A stretch of 32,301 nucleotides of DNA from Dehalococcoidia bacterium (GTDB taxonomy: Bacteria; Chloroflexota; Dehalococcoidia; UBA2979). The stretch spans positions 1 to 32,301 of the forward strand of contig JALOAM010000013.1 in the NCBI GenBank assembly GCA_023228765.1, in the 5' to 3' direction. The notes under the pieces were generated by a model. The model saw only the letters and a list, made by a program, of their open reading frames with translations. It was not told the DNA's origin and ran no database searches. The position numbers and the translations under genes are program-made. Below are positions 24,796-32,301 of this stretch, piece by piece (position 1 is the first letter of the stretch; every line of letters begins with the position of its first letter).

Positions 24796-24835
24796 GAAGG
24801 CGCCTTCCCGGGGGACACCCGGCGCTCAAGGCGCC
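24796..24835. promoter_or_regulatory. two GC palindromes just upstream of the HDOD start
   Basis: GAAGGCGCCTTC at 24796-24807 is a perfect 12-bp palindrome lying 4 nt before the HDOD ATG and covering the only AAGG-like ribosome binding site. GGCGC-TCAAG-GCGCC at 24821-24835 is a 5-bp stem a little further up. Both contain AAGGCGCC. Either could be an operator or could mask the ribosome binding site in the mRNA. Confidence 0.45.
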
Positions 24836-24854
24836 GAGCATTCCCGTCTTGTTC

Positions 24855-24956
24855 TTACCAGGGCCACACCACGCCGGCCGACGCCGAAGCGGTGGTGGCG
24901 ACGAACACGGCAACGGTGACAGCGGTGGCGGCGGCGGTGTTGATGATGCGGCGCAT
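24855..24956 (-). CDS. 33-residue putative secreted peptide precursor
   Basis: The ATG at 24956 is preceded by a perfect AAGGAG with a 6-nt spacer, one of the best ribosome binding sites in the window. The 33 codons end in TAA and are about 90% G/C at the third position, as in real genes here. The product is a textbook Sec signal peptide and little more: MRR start, a hydrophobic core (TAVTVAVFVATT), an AxA site in ASASA, then only six residues, GVVWPW. Cleavage would release a Trp-rich hexapeptide. Alternatively it is a small single-span membrane peptide, as in type I toxins. No family is recognised. It follows a 31-codon ORF whose stop overlaps its ribosome binding site, and lies between a TPR-containing regulator gene and the HDOD gene, all on one strand. 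Confidence 0.65.
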   Translation of the reverse strand: MRRIINTAAATAVTVAVFVATTASASAGVVWPW

Positions 24957-24966
24957 GGTGCTCTCC

Positions 24967-25062
24967 TTAAATCGCGTAGGACGCGATCAGTGACGACGAG
25001 GAGAACTTACGGATAGGGCTCTTACGAACCTCTGACCAGATCGTGCGGCGGAAGGTGGTCAT
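24967..25062 (-). CDS. 31-residue small ORF, possible leader peptide
   Basis: The frame begins at the ATG at 25062 and ends with a TAA that overlaps the AAGGAG of the next small ORF. The product is basic at the N-terminus (TTFRRTIW), with VRKSPIRKF in the middle and SSSSLIASYAI at the end; no signal peptide or known motif. Third-position G/C is about three quarters, lower than in long genes. There is almost no Shine-Dalgarno sequence, but an AT-rich CATAAAT box lies 6 nt before the ATG, which would suit a leaderless start. A 7-bp hairpin sits in its last codons, so translating it would open the structure in front of the next gene. It may therefore act as a regulatory leader and not as a functional peptide. 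Confidence 0.4.
   Translation of the reverse strand: MTTFRRTIWSEVRKSPIRKFSSSSLIASYAI
24971..24987 (-). promoter_or_regulatory. 7-bp hairpin before the small-peptide ribosome binding site
   Basis: On the minus strand ATCGCGT-CCT-ACGCGAT is followed at once by TTAAGGAG. The stem lies in the final codons of the upstream 31-codon ORF and next to the ribosome binding site of the 33-codon ORF, a usual arrangement for translational coupling. Confidence 0.5.
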
Positions 25063-25109
25063 ACCCAGATTTATGCAGATTTGTTGTGTGATCCTGTCGG
25101 GAATAAGAA

Positions 25110-25137
25110 CAATGGCGACTCGCATGAGTCGCCATTG
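25110..25137 (-). terminator. intrinsic terminator of the large regulator gene
   Basis: A perfect 12-bp inverted repeat (CAATGGCGACTC, loop GCAT, GAGTCGCCATTG) lies 24 nt past the regulator stop. On the minus strand it is followed by TTCTTATT, a T-rich tail. It should separate the regulator transcript from the small ORFs downstream, which then need their own promoter. Confidence 0.8.
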
Positions 25138-25161
25138 AGTCCGGAATGAGCCGGCGAGTCC

Positions 25162-28100
25162 TCATAACGTGTCGTCAAGTGCATCGCCCGTGAGCGCGCG
25201 CTGGTACAGCGTTTTGACCCGTGGCGAGGGCTCCGCGCCCTCCTCGCGCAGCGCGTCATGCAGCCGGCGGTAGGCGCGCGTCGCCAGCTCCAGGTTCCCG
25301 CGCTGGACGTGCGCCTCCATCAGGCGATAGGTCGCGTCCTCGTTCAGCGGGTCGGTGCCGATCACGGACTCCGCCATCCGGATCGCCTCGGCGGCGTCGC
25401 CCCGATGGAGGGCGGCCGAGGCGAGCGCGAGCACCGACGAGAGGTACATGTCCTCGTAGTGGCGTCGCGCCTGCTCCGCCCACGCGGAATCGAAGGAGGA
25501 GGCGAAGGGGCCGCGGTAGAGGCTGGCGACGCGGCTGAGGCCGGTCACCCACTCCTCACTGCCCTGCTCGGCATCCTCGCTCGCGCGGGCGGCCTCTTCC
25601 AGCTCAGCCGCGTCGTAGGAGATGTCGAACTCCGGGTTCACGCGATAGCCGCCGCCGGACTGCACCACAACCTGCGGGTGGATCGCCTTCCTCAGGCGGT
25701 AGAGCGTCGTGTGGAAGGCGCTGTTGATCTGCTTCGGTCCGGCCTCCGGCCAGAGCTCGAGGGCGATCTCTTCCTTCCGCATCGGCCGGCCGCGGTCCAG
25801 CAGGTAGAAGAACATCTCCTTGGAGCGCTCGCTCCGCCACTCGATGTCCTCGATCAGCCGCCCGCCGATGGCCACGCGCGCGCCGCCGAACGCCTCCGCG
25901 CGGATGCGGAACGCCGTGGGGAGGTCGGTGTCCGCCTCCTCGTGCTCCACCGGCTGAGGTCGGACTCGGTCGCTGATCGTCCGGTAGTAGTCCGCGACCT
26001 CCTTGCGGGTCGCCGCGAAGTCGAGGACATCGAGAAGCTGTCGCGCCTCCACCAGGAGGAACTGGTCGTATCCCAGCTGCTCCGTGAGGTCGCGCACGAG
26101 TGCGAGGCTCTCCGCGGCTTCAGCACGGTTCTTGAGCCGGAGGTGCGCCGCAGCCAGCAGGAACGTCGCGATCGCCTGCTCGCGGACCGCGCCGGACTCG
26201 CGGCTGCCGGATGCGGCCTGGTCCAGCACCGGGAACGCCTGCTCCGCCTGTCCCTCCGAGAGGAGGGTCGCCCCGATGCCGATGCGGAACCGCGTCTCCT
26301 CGAACCAGGCTTCGACCTGGCTGGCGGAGCGGAGGCCGTGGTCCAGGAGGGCGCGCGCACGGATGTGTTCGCCGCGCTCCCGGTAGCACATCGCGAGGCC
26401 GTAGGTGGCCTCCATCACGAGGGCCGGATCGTCGATCTCCTGCGCCTCGTGGATGGCGACGGTGTAGAGCGTGATCGCGTTGTCGAGGCGTCCGAGGTCG
26501 CGCTCGACGGTCGCGAGGCCCTCCTTGCCCCAGGCCTCCATGCGGTGGAAGGCGATCTGGCTGGAGCGCTGGATCACCGTGTCGAAGGTGTCCCGGGCGG
26601 TGTCCAGCTCGCCCAGCATGTGCTGGACGTTCGCCATGTTGTTCATCGTGGTGATCTGCGCCTGCGGGTCGGCGAGCTGACGCCAGGAGCGCTGCGCCTG
26701 CGTGTACTCGACCATCGCCGGGGCCAGCTGGCCTCGCATATAGAGCGTGATACCGAGGCAGTCGCGGCACTCCGCCGCGCGGTGGTAATCCTTCAACCGG
26801 TCGAACGCCTCGGCGGCGGACTCGAAGCGGACCTGTGCCGCCTCGAACTGGCCGGCCCGCGCGATCGTGACGCCCTCCTCGAGGTCGATCTCGGCGAGGA
26901 CGGGATGGTCGTCTGGCAGTGCTTCGAGGGCGGCCTGGCGGGCACGGCGGTACGCGTCGATGGCGTCCCCGATGCGCCCGAGGTCGCGGTAGGCGACGCC
27001 CCGGAAGAGGTCGACGCGGACGCGCTCCTCGGCGTCGAGAGGCTGCTCCTCCACGCGGTCGAGCCGGGCCAGGCTGTCCTGCCGCTGCCCGAACTTCGCC
27101 GCGAGGCGGGCGCGCGTGAGCGCGAGGCCGGCCTCCTGGAGGAGCACCTCCTCCGGCAGGCGGTCGATCCACCCCGCCAGGGTCTGCCACTCGCCGCGCT
27201 GGTAGAGGTGCTCCCGCGAGTCGTACAGCTCCCGGACCACCTCGCCCCAGTCGCCGGCCGCGATCGAGAGGTCCATCGCCGTCGCGAGGAGGCCACGACG
27301 CGCGCAGATGGCGGCGGCCTGCCGGCGCAGCTCCTGTAGGCGGCCGGGCTCCTCCCGCTCCATGCGGGCGAGGAGGTGCTCACGGATCAGCGCGTGGACC
27401 CGGTACCACTCGCCCTCGCTCGCCTCGCTCTCCGCGAGGCGGGCAAGGAAGCGGTTGCTCTGCTCCAGCTCACGGAGGATCGCCCCCGCCTGTGAGTTAC
27501 GACTCAGCGCCTGCGCGAACTCGCGGTCGAACGTGGGAAGGACCGAGCAGGCCGTGAGGAGCTCGTGCTGCTCGGCGTTCAGCCGGTCCAGCACCTCCTG
27601 GTCGATGAACTGACCGAAGATGAACTCGACATCGGAAGAGATGCCGCCGTGCTCCTCGCGGGCGTGGTCCGCCATGATCGCGAGCGCGGCCACCCAGCCA
27701 TCTGCGCGCTGCACCAGGCGCGAGCGCATGTCGGCATCCTCGACGGAGGACGCATCGAGGAAGGCGGACGCCTCCTCCGGGCTGAACACGAGGTCACGCA
27801 CGGTCAGACTCGCCACGCGCCGCTGCGCCGTCAGGCGCGCGAGCGAGCCGAGCGAGGGCCATGTCCGCGAGAGCAGCAGGAGCCGCATGTTCATCGGCAC
27901 AGCCCGGACGAGCGCGTCCACGACGCGCATCGCGTCGGCGGACTCGTCCAGCACGTGCAGGTCGTCCAGCGCGAGGACGAAGAGGTCGTCGATCTCGGCT
28001 GCGACAGCCGCGGCCACCTCTGCGATGACGGCCGCAGCGCCCGCGGGCTGCGCGCCCGCCTCCAGGCGCTCGGCGGCCTCGGCCAGGGCGTCCGGGTAGA

Positions 28101-28413
28101 CGCGACGGATGGCGCCGACGATGTTGCCGATGAGCGCGAGCGGGTCGGTGTCTTGCCGGTCCAGCGACAGCCAGGCGAGGGGGATCTGGGCGTCTTCGCA
28201 CCAGTCCACGGCCAGCGTGGACTTCCCGTACCCCGCTGGCGCTGTGATCAGCGTGACGTCACACTCGAGGGCGTCCTCGAGCAGCGTGTGGAGCCGCTCC
28301 CGGCGGACGGTATCGCTCCGACGGCGCGGTGGCACCAGCTTCGGGACGAAGCGGCGGCCCGTGCGCGTGCGGCGCGGAGGCGATGACGGTTCTCCCACAG
28401 GGTGCAATGTCAC
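25162..28413 (-). CDS. MalT-like ATPase-TPR regulator with C-terminal winged helix and BTAD domain
   Basis: The 1083-residue protein is a STAND-type signal ATPase and transcription factor. Its N-terminus has Walker A APAGYGKST (Lys64) and Walker B LFVLALDDLH (Asp150, Asp151), then SLARLTAQRRV and a winged-helix-like region as in MalT. A long array of TPR-like helical pairs covers about 370-830 (for example LFRGVAYRDLGRIGDAIDAY and LGITLYMRGQLAPAMVEY). The C-terminus is not the LuxR helix of MalT but an OmpR-like DNA-binding domain (about 840-925, with KEEIALELWPEA and LYRLRKAI) and a bacterial transcriptional activator domain (about 930-1075). Such regulators oligomerise with ATP after a ligand binds the TPR part. 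The GTG at 28413 has no ribosome binding site; TACAAT lies 7 nt before it. A second GTG five codons further in is an alternative. Confidence 0.95.
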   Translation of the reverse strand: MTLHPVGEPSSPPRRTRTGRRFVPKLVPPRRRSDTVRRERLHTLLEDALECDVTLITAPAGYGKSTLAVDWCEDAQIPLAWLSLDRQDTDPLALIGNIVGAIRRVYPDALAEAAERLEAGAQPAGAAAVIAEVAAAVAAEIDDLFVLALDDLHVLDESADAMRVVDALVRAVPMNMRLLLLSRTWPSLGSLARLTAQRRVASLTVRDLVFSPEEASAFLDASSVEDADMRSRLVQRADGWVAALAIMADHAREEHGGISSDVEFIFGQFIDQEVLDRLNAEQHELLTACSVLPTFDREFAQALSRNSQAGAILRELEQSNRFLARLAESEASEGEWYRVHALIREHLLARMEREEPGRLQELRRQAAAICARRGLLATAMDLSIAAGDWGEVVRELYDSREHLYQRGEWQTLAGWIDRLPEEVLLQEAGLALTRARLAAKFGQRQDSLARLDRVEEQPLDAEERVRVDLFRGVAYRDLGRIGDAIDAYRRARQAALEALPDDHPVLAEIDLEEGVTIARAGQFEAAQVRFESAAEAFDRLKDYHRAAECRDCLGITLYMRGQLAPAMVEYTQAQRSWRQLADPQAQITTMNNMANVQHMLGELDTARDTFDTVIQRSSQIAFHRMEAWGKEGLATVERDLGRLDNAITLYTVAIHEAQEIDDPALVMEATYGLAMCYRERGEHIRARALLDHGLRSASQVEAWFEETRFRIGIGATLLSEGQAEQAFPVLDQAASGSRESGAVREQAIATFLLAAAHLRLKNRAEAAESLALVRDLTEQLGYDQFLLVEARQLLDVLDFAATRKEVADYYRTISDRVRPQPVEHEEADTDLPTAFRIRAEAFGGARVAIGGRLIEDIEWRSERSKEMFFYLLDRGRPMRKEEIALELWPEAGPKQINSAFHTTLYRLRKAIHPQVVVQSGGGYRVNPEFDISYDAAELEEAARASEDAEQGSEEWVTGLSRVASLYRGPFASSFDSAWAEQARRHYEDMYLSSVLALASAALHRGDAAEAIRMAESVIGTDPLNEDATYRLMEAHVQRGNLELATRAYRRLHDALREEGAEPSPRVKTLYQRALTGDALDDTL

Positions 28414-28420
28414 AACCGTT

Positions 28421-28426
28421 ATTGTA
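28421..28426 (-). promoter_or_regulatory. -10-like TACAAT, possible leaderless start of the regulator
   Basis: On the minus strand TACAAT ends 7 nt before the GTG at 28413, which has no Shine-Dalgarno sequence. Transcription would then begin at or very near the start codon. No clear -35 is seen. Confidence 0.45.
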
Positions 28427-28477
28427 GGCAGGAACGACGCTATACCGCCCGCAACAGAATACGAAACGACCGAATCT

Positions 28478-29149
28478 ATGGGGACTGCGACGCCAGAGGG
28501 TTCTGACGGCCTGATGTTCGGGAGTGCTGCGGAAGAACTCGCGTTCCTCCGCGCCTACGAGTCCGTCACCCTCTGGAAGCCCCAGGTGGTCGCGGACAAC
28601 GTCCTCACGGGCATCTTCCTCGCCGACGCCACCTACCGAGGCGCCCTCGCGGCGCTGCTCCTGCAAGAGTCCGTGGAGGCCGTCCGCCGCCTGACCGCGG
28701 TGTGGGGCGCCCTGAGCGACCGCACCGTGCCACCCGCCCGCCGCCTCCGCCGCCCGCTCCCGCGCGCGGACGAGGTGCGCGCGCTCGCGGACCTCGTCGG
28801 AATGACCGAGGAACCGCGCGACCTGCTCGCCCGGCTCGGGATCGGCGAGGATGGCGCGGACAGTGCCCACGAGCTCGCCTCGTTCGGCGGGCTCACCTGG
28901 TTCGCGGAGGCCGTGCGCTGCGCGGAGTCCGGCCCGCCGGACGTCACCCTCGCCCCGCCCGAGGAACCCGGCCGCGCCTCCCGCCTCGTCTGGAGCGGCA
29001 CCGACCGCTCGGGCGCGCCTGTCCGCATCGAGATCGAACTCGAGGACAACCAGGTCATCGCCCTCGGCGATGCGACGGGTGACTTCGTGACGTGGGCGCG
29101 CGAGTTCCTCGCGGCGTACATCGACGCCCGCGCCGGTGGCGGAGGCTAG
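28478..29149 (+). CDS. protein of unknown function
   Basis: The 223-residue protein has no signal peptide or membrane helix. Its N-terminal half is helical (AAEELAFLRAYESVTLWKP, then ADATYRGALAALLLQESVEA) and may form a helical bundle. The C-terminal part has an alternating, strand-like region (LVWSGTDRSGAPVRIEIELE) before a final helix. I do not recognise a family. The start is either the ATG at 28478 or the one at 28514; neither has a good ribosome binding site. It is divergent from the large regulator, 64 nt apart, so the two may share control. Its stop codon shares the tetranucleotide CTAG with the stop of the convergent methyltransferase gene. Confidence 0.75.
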   Translation: MGTATPEGSDGLMFGSAAEELAFLRAYESVTLWKPQVVADNVLTGIFLADATYRGALAALLLQESVEAVRRLTAVWGALSDRTVPPARRLRRPLPRADEVRALADLVGMTEEPRDLLARLGIGEDGADSAHELASFGGLTWFAEAVRCAESGPPDVTLAPPEEPGRASRLVWSGTDRSGAPVRIEIELEDNQVIALGDATGDFVTWAREFLAAYIDARAGGGG

Positions 29150-29919
29150 CGCCGACCGCTCCCGGCGAGCGCCCCGATCAGGATCCCCGTGGCGACCGAG
29201 ACGTTGAGGGATGTGACCGCGTCGCCCCGAGGGCTGACGCGACAGATCTCGTCGCAGGTCTCCAGCGTCAGACGGCGGAGGCCGGACTCCTCGTTCCCCA
29301 CGACCAGCAACCACGGACGGTCGACGGGGACCTCGGACACGTCGCGCTTCGCGTGCTCGGAGGTGCCGAGGATCCACACCCCCGCCCGCTTCGCGGCCTG
29401 CAACGCGCGCCGCAGGTTCGTCTCCACGGCGAACGGCACCGCCTCCACACCCCCGCTCGCGACGTCGTAGACGACCGAGGTCAGCGAGGCGGCGCGGACA
29501 TCGGTCATCACGATCCCGCGCACCCCGAAGAAGGCCGCCGTGCGGAAGATCGCCCCGACGTTATGCGGGTCCTGCACCTGGTCCAGGGCGAGCCAGAGCC
29601 CGCCCGACGGCCGCCCTGCGAACAGCTCATCGAGGCTCACCGCCTCGCGGTCGTCGACGTACGCCTCCGCGCCGGTCCGTCCACCGCCTCCGGTGCCGCC
29701 CTGCGGACGGCCGCGATCGCGCCGGTCGCGGCGATCTCGCGGATCGCGCGCCTCGGCGGACGGGAGCGCTCGCACGGGCCGACCAAGGCGGCGCGCCTCC
29801 GTCGCCACGCGCTCCCACGCCCCGTGCCCCTTCCCCTCGGGCACGCGCACCTCGGCCACGGCGTCGGGACGAGAGGCGAGCACGGCGAGGACACTGTGCG
29901 GATTGCGGAGGGTCAGCAT
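29146..29919 (-). CDS. SpoU/TrmH-family RNA 2'-O-methyltransferase (RlmB-like)
   Basis: The 257-residue SPOUT methyltransferase uses S-adenosylmethionine to methylate a ribose 2'-OH in rRNA or tRNA. The three family motifs are clear: motif 1 ALDQVQDPHNVGAIFRTAAF, motif 2 LLVVGNEESGLRRL and motif 3 SLNVSVATGILIGAL, which form the trefoil knot. An N-terminal substrate-binding domain (about 1-65) is joined by an unusual Arg-, Asp- and Gly-rich linker (DPRDRRDRRDRGRPQGG, about 60-85). The layout is closest to RlmB, which modifies 23S rRNA, but the exact target cannot be read from sequence. The ATG at 29919 (or the TTG just before it) lacks a Shine-Dalgarno sequence and has TAACGT 6 nt upstream. 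Confidence 0.93.
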   Translation of the reverse strand: MLTLRNPHSVLAVLASRPDAVAEVRVPEGKGHGAWERVATEARRLGRPVRALPSAEARDPRDRRDRRDRGRPQGGTGGGGRTGAEAYVDDREAVSLDELFAGRPSGGLWLALDQVQDPHNVGAIFRTAAFFGVRGIVMTDVRAASLTSVVYDVASGGVEAVPFAVETNLRRALQAAKRAGVWILGTSEHAKRDVSEVPVDRPWLLVVGNEESGLRRLTLETCDEICRVSPRGDAVTSLNVSVATGILIGALAGSGRR

Positions 29920-29925
29920 CAACGC

Positions 29926-29931
29926 ACGTTA
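29926..29931 (-). promoter_or_regulatory. TANNNT box before the methyltransferase start
   Basis: On the minus strand TAACGT ends 6 nt before the ATG at 29919, which has no Shine-Dalgarno sequence. It fits a -10 element for a leaderless transcript; no -35 is visible. Confidence 0.35.
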
Positions 29932-29966
29932 GCCTGCGGCCTCGTCGAGCGTTAGCAGGAACACAG

Positions 29967-30038
29967 GTGAGGGGTGATACCCTCGCCGTACGCTGGCCCG
30001 CGAGGCCGGCCGGGAAGGCACTGGGCTCCGTTGATTAA
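29967..30038 (+). CDS. putative 23-residue leader peptide of the ABC-F gene
   Basis: A GTG at 29967, with AGGA 6 nt upstream, opens 23 codons that end in TAA 3 nt before the structured region at 30042. The product is basic and Ala-, Arg- and Pro-rich (LAVRWPARPAGKALG). Several ABC-F genes are known to be controlled by leader peptides and ribosome stalling, which is why I record it. A real promoter could also lie inside this stretch, in which case the ORF is not transcribed. The other evidence is position only. Confidence 0.3.
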   Translation: MRGDTLAVRWPARPAGKALGSVD

Positions 30039-30041
30039 GTA

Positions 30042-30096
30042 GCACCGGGCGTTCTGTGCTCCTCACGATCCCTTCGAGGATCGTGCGCCCCGGTGC
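30042..30096 (+). promoter_or_regulatory. nested hairpin in the leader of the ABC-F gene
   Basis: An outer stem pairs GCACCGGGCG (30042-30051) with CGCCCCGGTGC (30086-30096), with one bulged base. It encloses a perfect 8-bp hairpin CACGATCC-CTTCGA-GGATCGTG (30064-30085). A small GCGGG/CCCGC hairpin follows. No T-run is seen, so a translational or antitermination switch fits better than a plain terminator. The rest of the 272-nt gap (29920-30191) holds no other gene. Confidence 0.5.
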
Positions 30097-30191
30097 GGGC
30101 CCTCCCGCGCATCCCTCGACGCAGCAGCAAGCACTGACCGCCCACGCTGGCACCCCGAATCCGGGTGGCTGTCTGCGTCCGTGTGCGAGTG

Positions 30192-31811
<1,620 letters not shown>

Positions 31812-31843
31812 GAAAAGACACTGTTCACTCGGCGGCGTGGCCG

Positions 31844-31849
31844 TACGCT
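31844..31849 (+). promoter_or_regulatory. TANNNT box before the last gene
   Basis: TACGCT ends 6 nt before the ATG at 31856, which has no Shine-Dalgarno sequence. CTGTTC lies 17 nt upstream but matches a -35 poorly. It fits a leaderless start. Confidence 0.3.
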
Positions 31850-31855
31850 GAAAGC

Positions 31856-32301
31856 ATGCAGCGCACCATCTCTTGCATCCCCGTTCCTGCCATCCTGGCC
31901 GCCGTGGTCGCCCTCGGCGCGTGGCTCGCGCTCGGGCCGAGCGTCGCGTCGGCGTGCAGCGGATCGCCGCTGTTCGACGCGCGCGTGCAGGCGTGTGGCA
32001 TCACGATCCCCGCGGGCCTGACCGAGATCGAATGGAACCGAGGCCGGGTCACGCTCGCCGACGCCCTCACCGAGGCACGCCTGAAGCCATCGGACGGGAC
32101 GGGGAGCGGCCCGCAGTCGATCGAGGTCTGGGTGGAGCGCGCGCCGGGCCTGTACGACGGGTGGATGCGGGGCTCGTCAATGGGACTGACCGTCCTCGAG
32201 CCCGGGACGACGTACATCTTCGCCGCGGACGAGGCGCTGTCCTGGTCGATCCCGCGCGAGGCGACGCGACCGGCCCCGCCGGCGGGCGCCTCGGTCTTCG
32301 C
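31856..32301 (+). CDS. secreted protein, C-terminus cut by window edge
   Basis: From the ATG at 31856 there are 148 codons with no stop, so the 3' end lies outside. A clear signal peptide (PAILAAVVALGAWLALG, then VASA before Cys) should be cut by signal peptidase I after ASA. The Cys at +1 is not a canonical lipobox because the -3 residue is Ala. The mature part (TIPAGLTEIEWNRGRVTL, IEVWVERAPGLYDGW, TVLEPGTTYIFAADE) looks like a small beta-sandwich domain. I do not recognise the family. It starts 44 nt after the ABC-F stop. Confidence 0.75.
   Translation, partial: MQRTISCIPVPAILAAVVALGAWLALGPSVASACSGSPLFDARVQACGITIPAGLTEIEWNRGRVTLADALTEARLKPSDGTGSGPQSIEVWVERAPGLYDGWMRGSSMGLTVLEPGTTYIFAADEALSWSIPREATRPAPPAGASVF

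Noticed and set aside
25258..27339. Very long plus-strand open frame opposite the large regulator
   Set aside because: It is antisense to a gene with clear ATPase, TPR and BTAD motifs. Its product is charged and low in complexity, as expected from the reverse frame of high-GC coding DNA.

Overview
The window is a high-GC bacterial chromosome segment, roughly two thirds or more G+C by eye, with strong G/C preference at third codon positions and short intergenic gaps. Both ends cut a gene. I see no rRNA, tRNA, transposase, integrase, phage gene or CRISPR array, so it reads as ordinary chromosome. A complete Tad (Flp) pilus operon with no secretin gene, a lipoprotein solute-binding protein and a giant ATPase-TPR-BTAD regulator suggest a monoderm, high-GC lineage. 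Chloroflexota is my best guess and Actinomycetota is possible. This is inference from gene content; no marker gene settles it.

Layout. 1-1889 (minus): a metallo-beta-lactamase-fold protein whose stop overlaps the start of a truncated polytopic membrane protein. 2010-2300 (plus): a small GNAT-like protein. 2334-5885 (minus): bifunctional proline catabolic enzyme PutA. 5886-6404: a long, relatively AT-rich intergenic region with repeated 7-nt arms. 6405-14403 (plus): Tad pilus operon in the order flp, tadE, tadG with a vWA domain, cpaB, cpaE, cpaF/tadA, tadB, tadC, DUF192, prepilin peptidase. The pilin and pseudopilins are the substrates of the peptidase; CpaF powers assembly on the TadB/TadC platform; CpaE probably places the machine in the cell. 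14587-15051 (plus): a stand-alone receiver-like protein with Glu at the phosphorylation site.

15122-18114 (minus): a 5'-3' exonuclease, a membrane-anchored protein of unknown function and an M14 carboxypeptidase. 18341-18868 (plus): a bacterial PH-domain membrane protein. 18896-20548 (minus): a peptide-type ABC solute-binding lipoprotein, divergent from an MFS exporter (20731-21951, plus). 21995-24791 (minus): inorganic pyrophosphatase, an unknown protein and an HDOD-domain protein.

24855-25137 is the part I find most unusual. Behind a strong terminator for the upstream regulator are two tandem small ORFs of 31 and 33 codons that would be missed by normal length cut-offs. The second has an excellent ribosome binding site and encodes almost nothing but a secretion signal followed by six residues, GVVWPW. 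It lies between a 1083-residue ATPase-TPR-BTAD regulator (25162-28413) and the HDOD gene, all on the minus strand. A secreted peptide signal or a small membrane peptide are both possible.

28478-32301: an unknown protein (plus), a SpoU/TrmH-family RNA 2'-O-methyltransferase (minus) whose stop codon shares CTAG with it, an ABC-F ATPase (plus) preceded by a possible leader peptide and a structured leader, and a truncated secreted protein (plus). Several genes without a Shine-Dalgarno sequence have a TANNNT box 6 or 7 nt before the start codon, which hints at leaderless transcripts.
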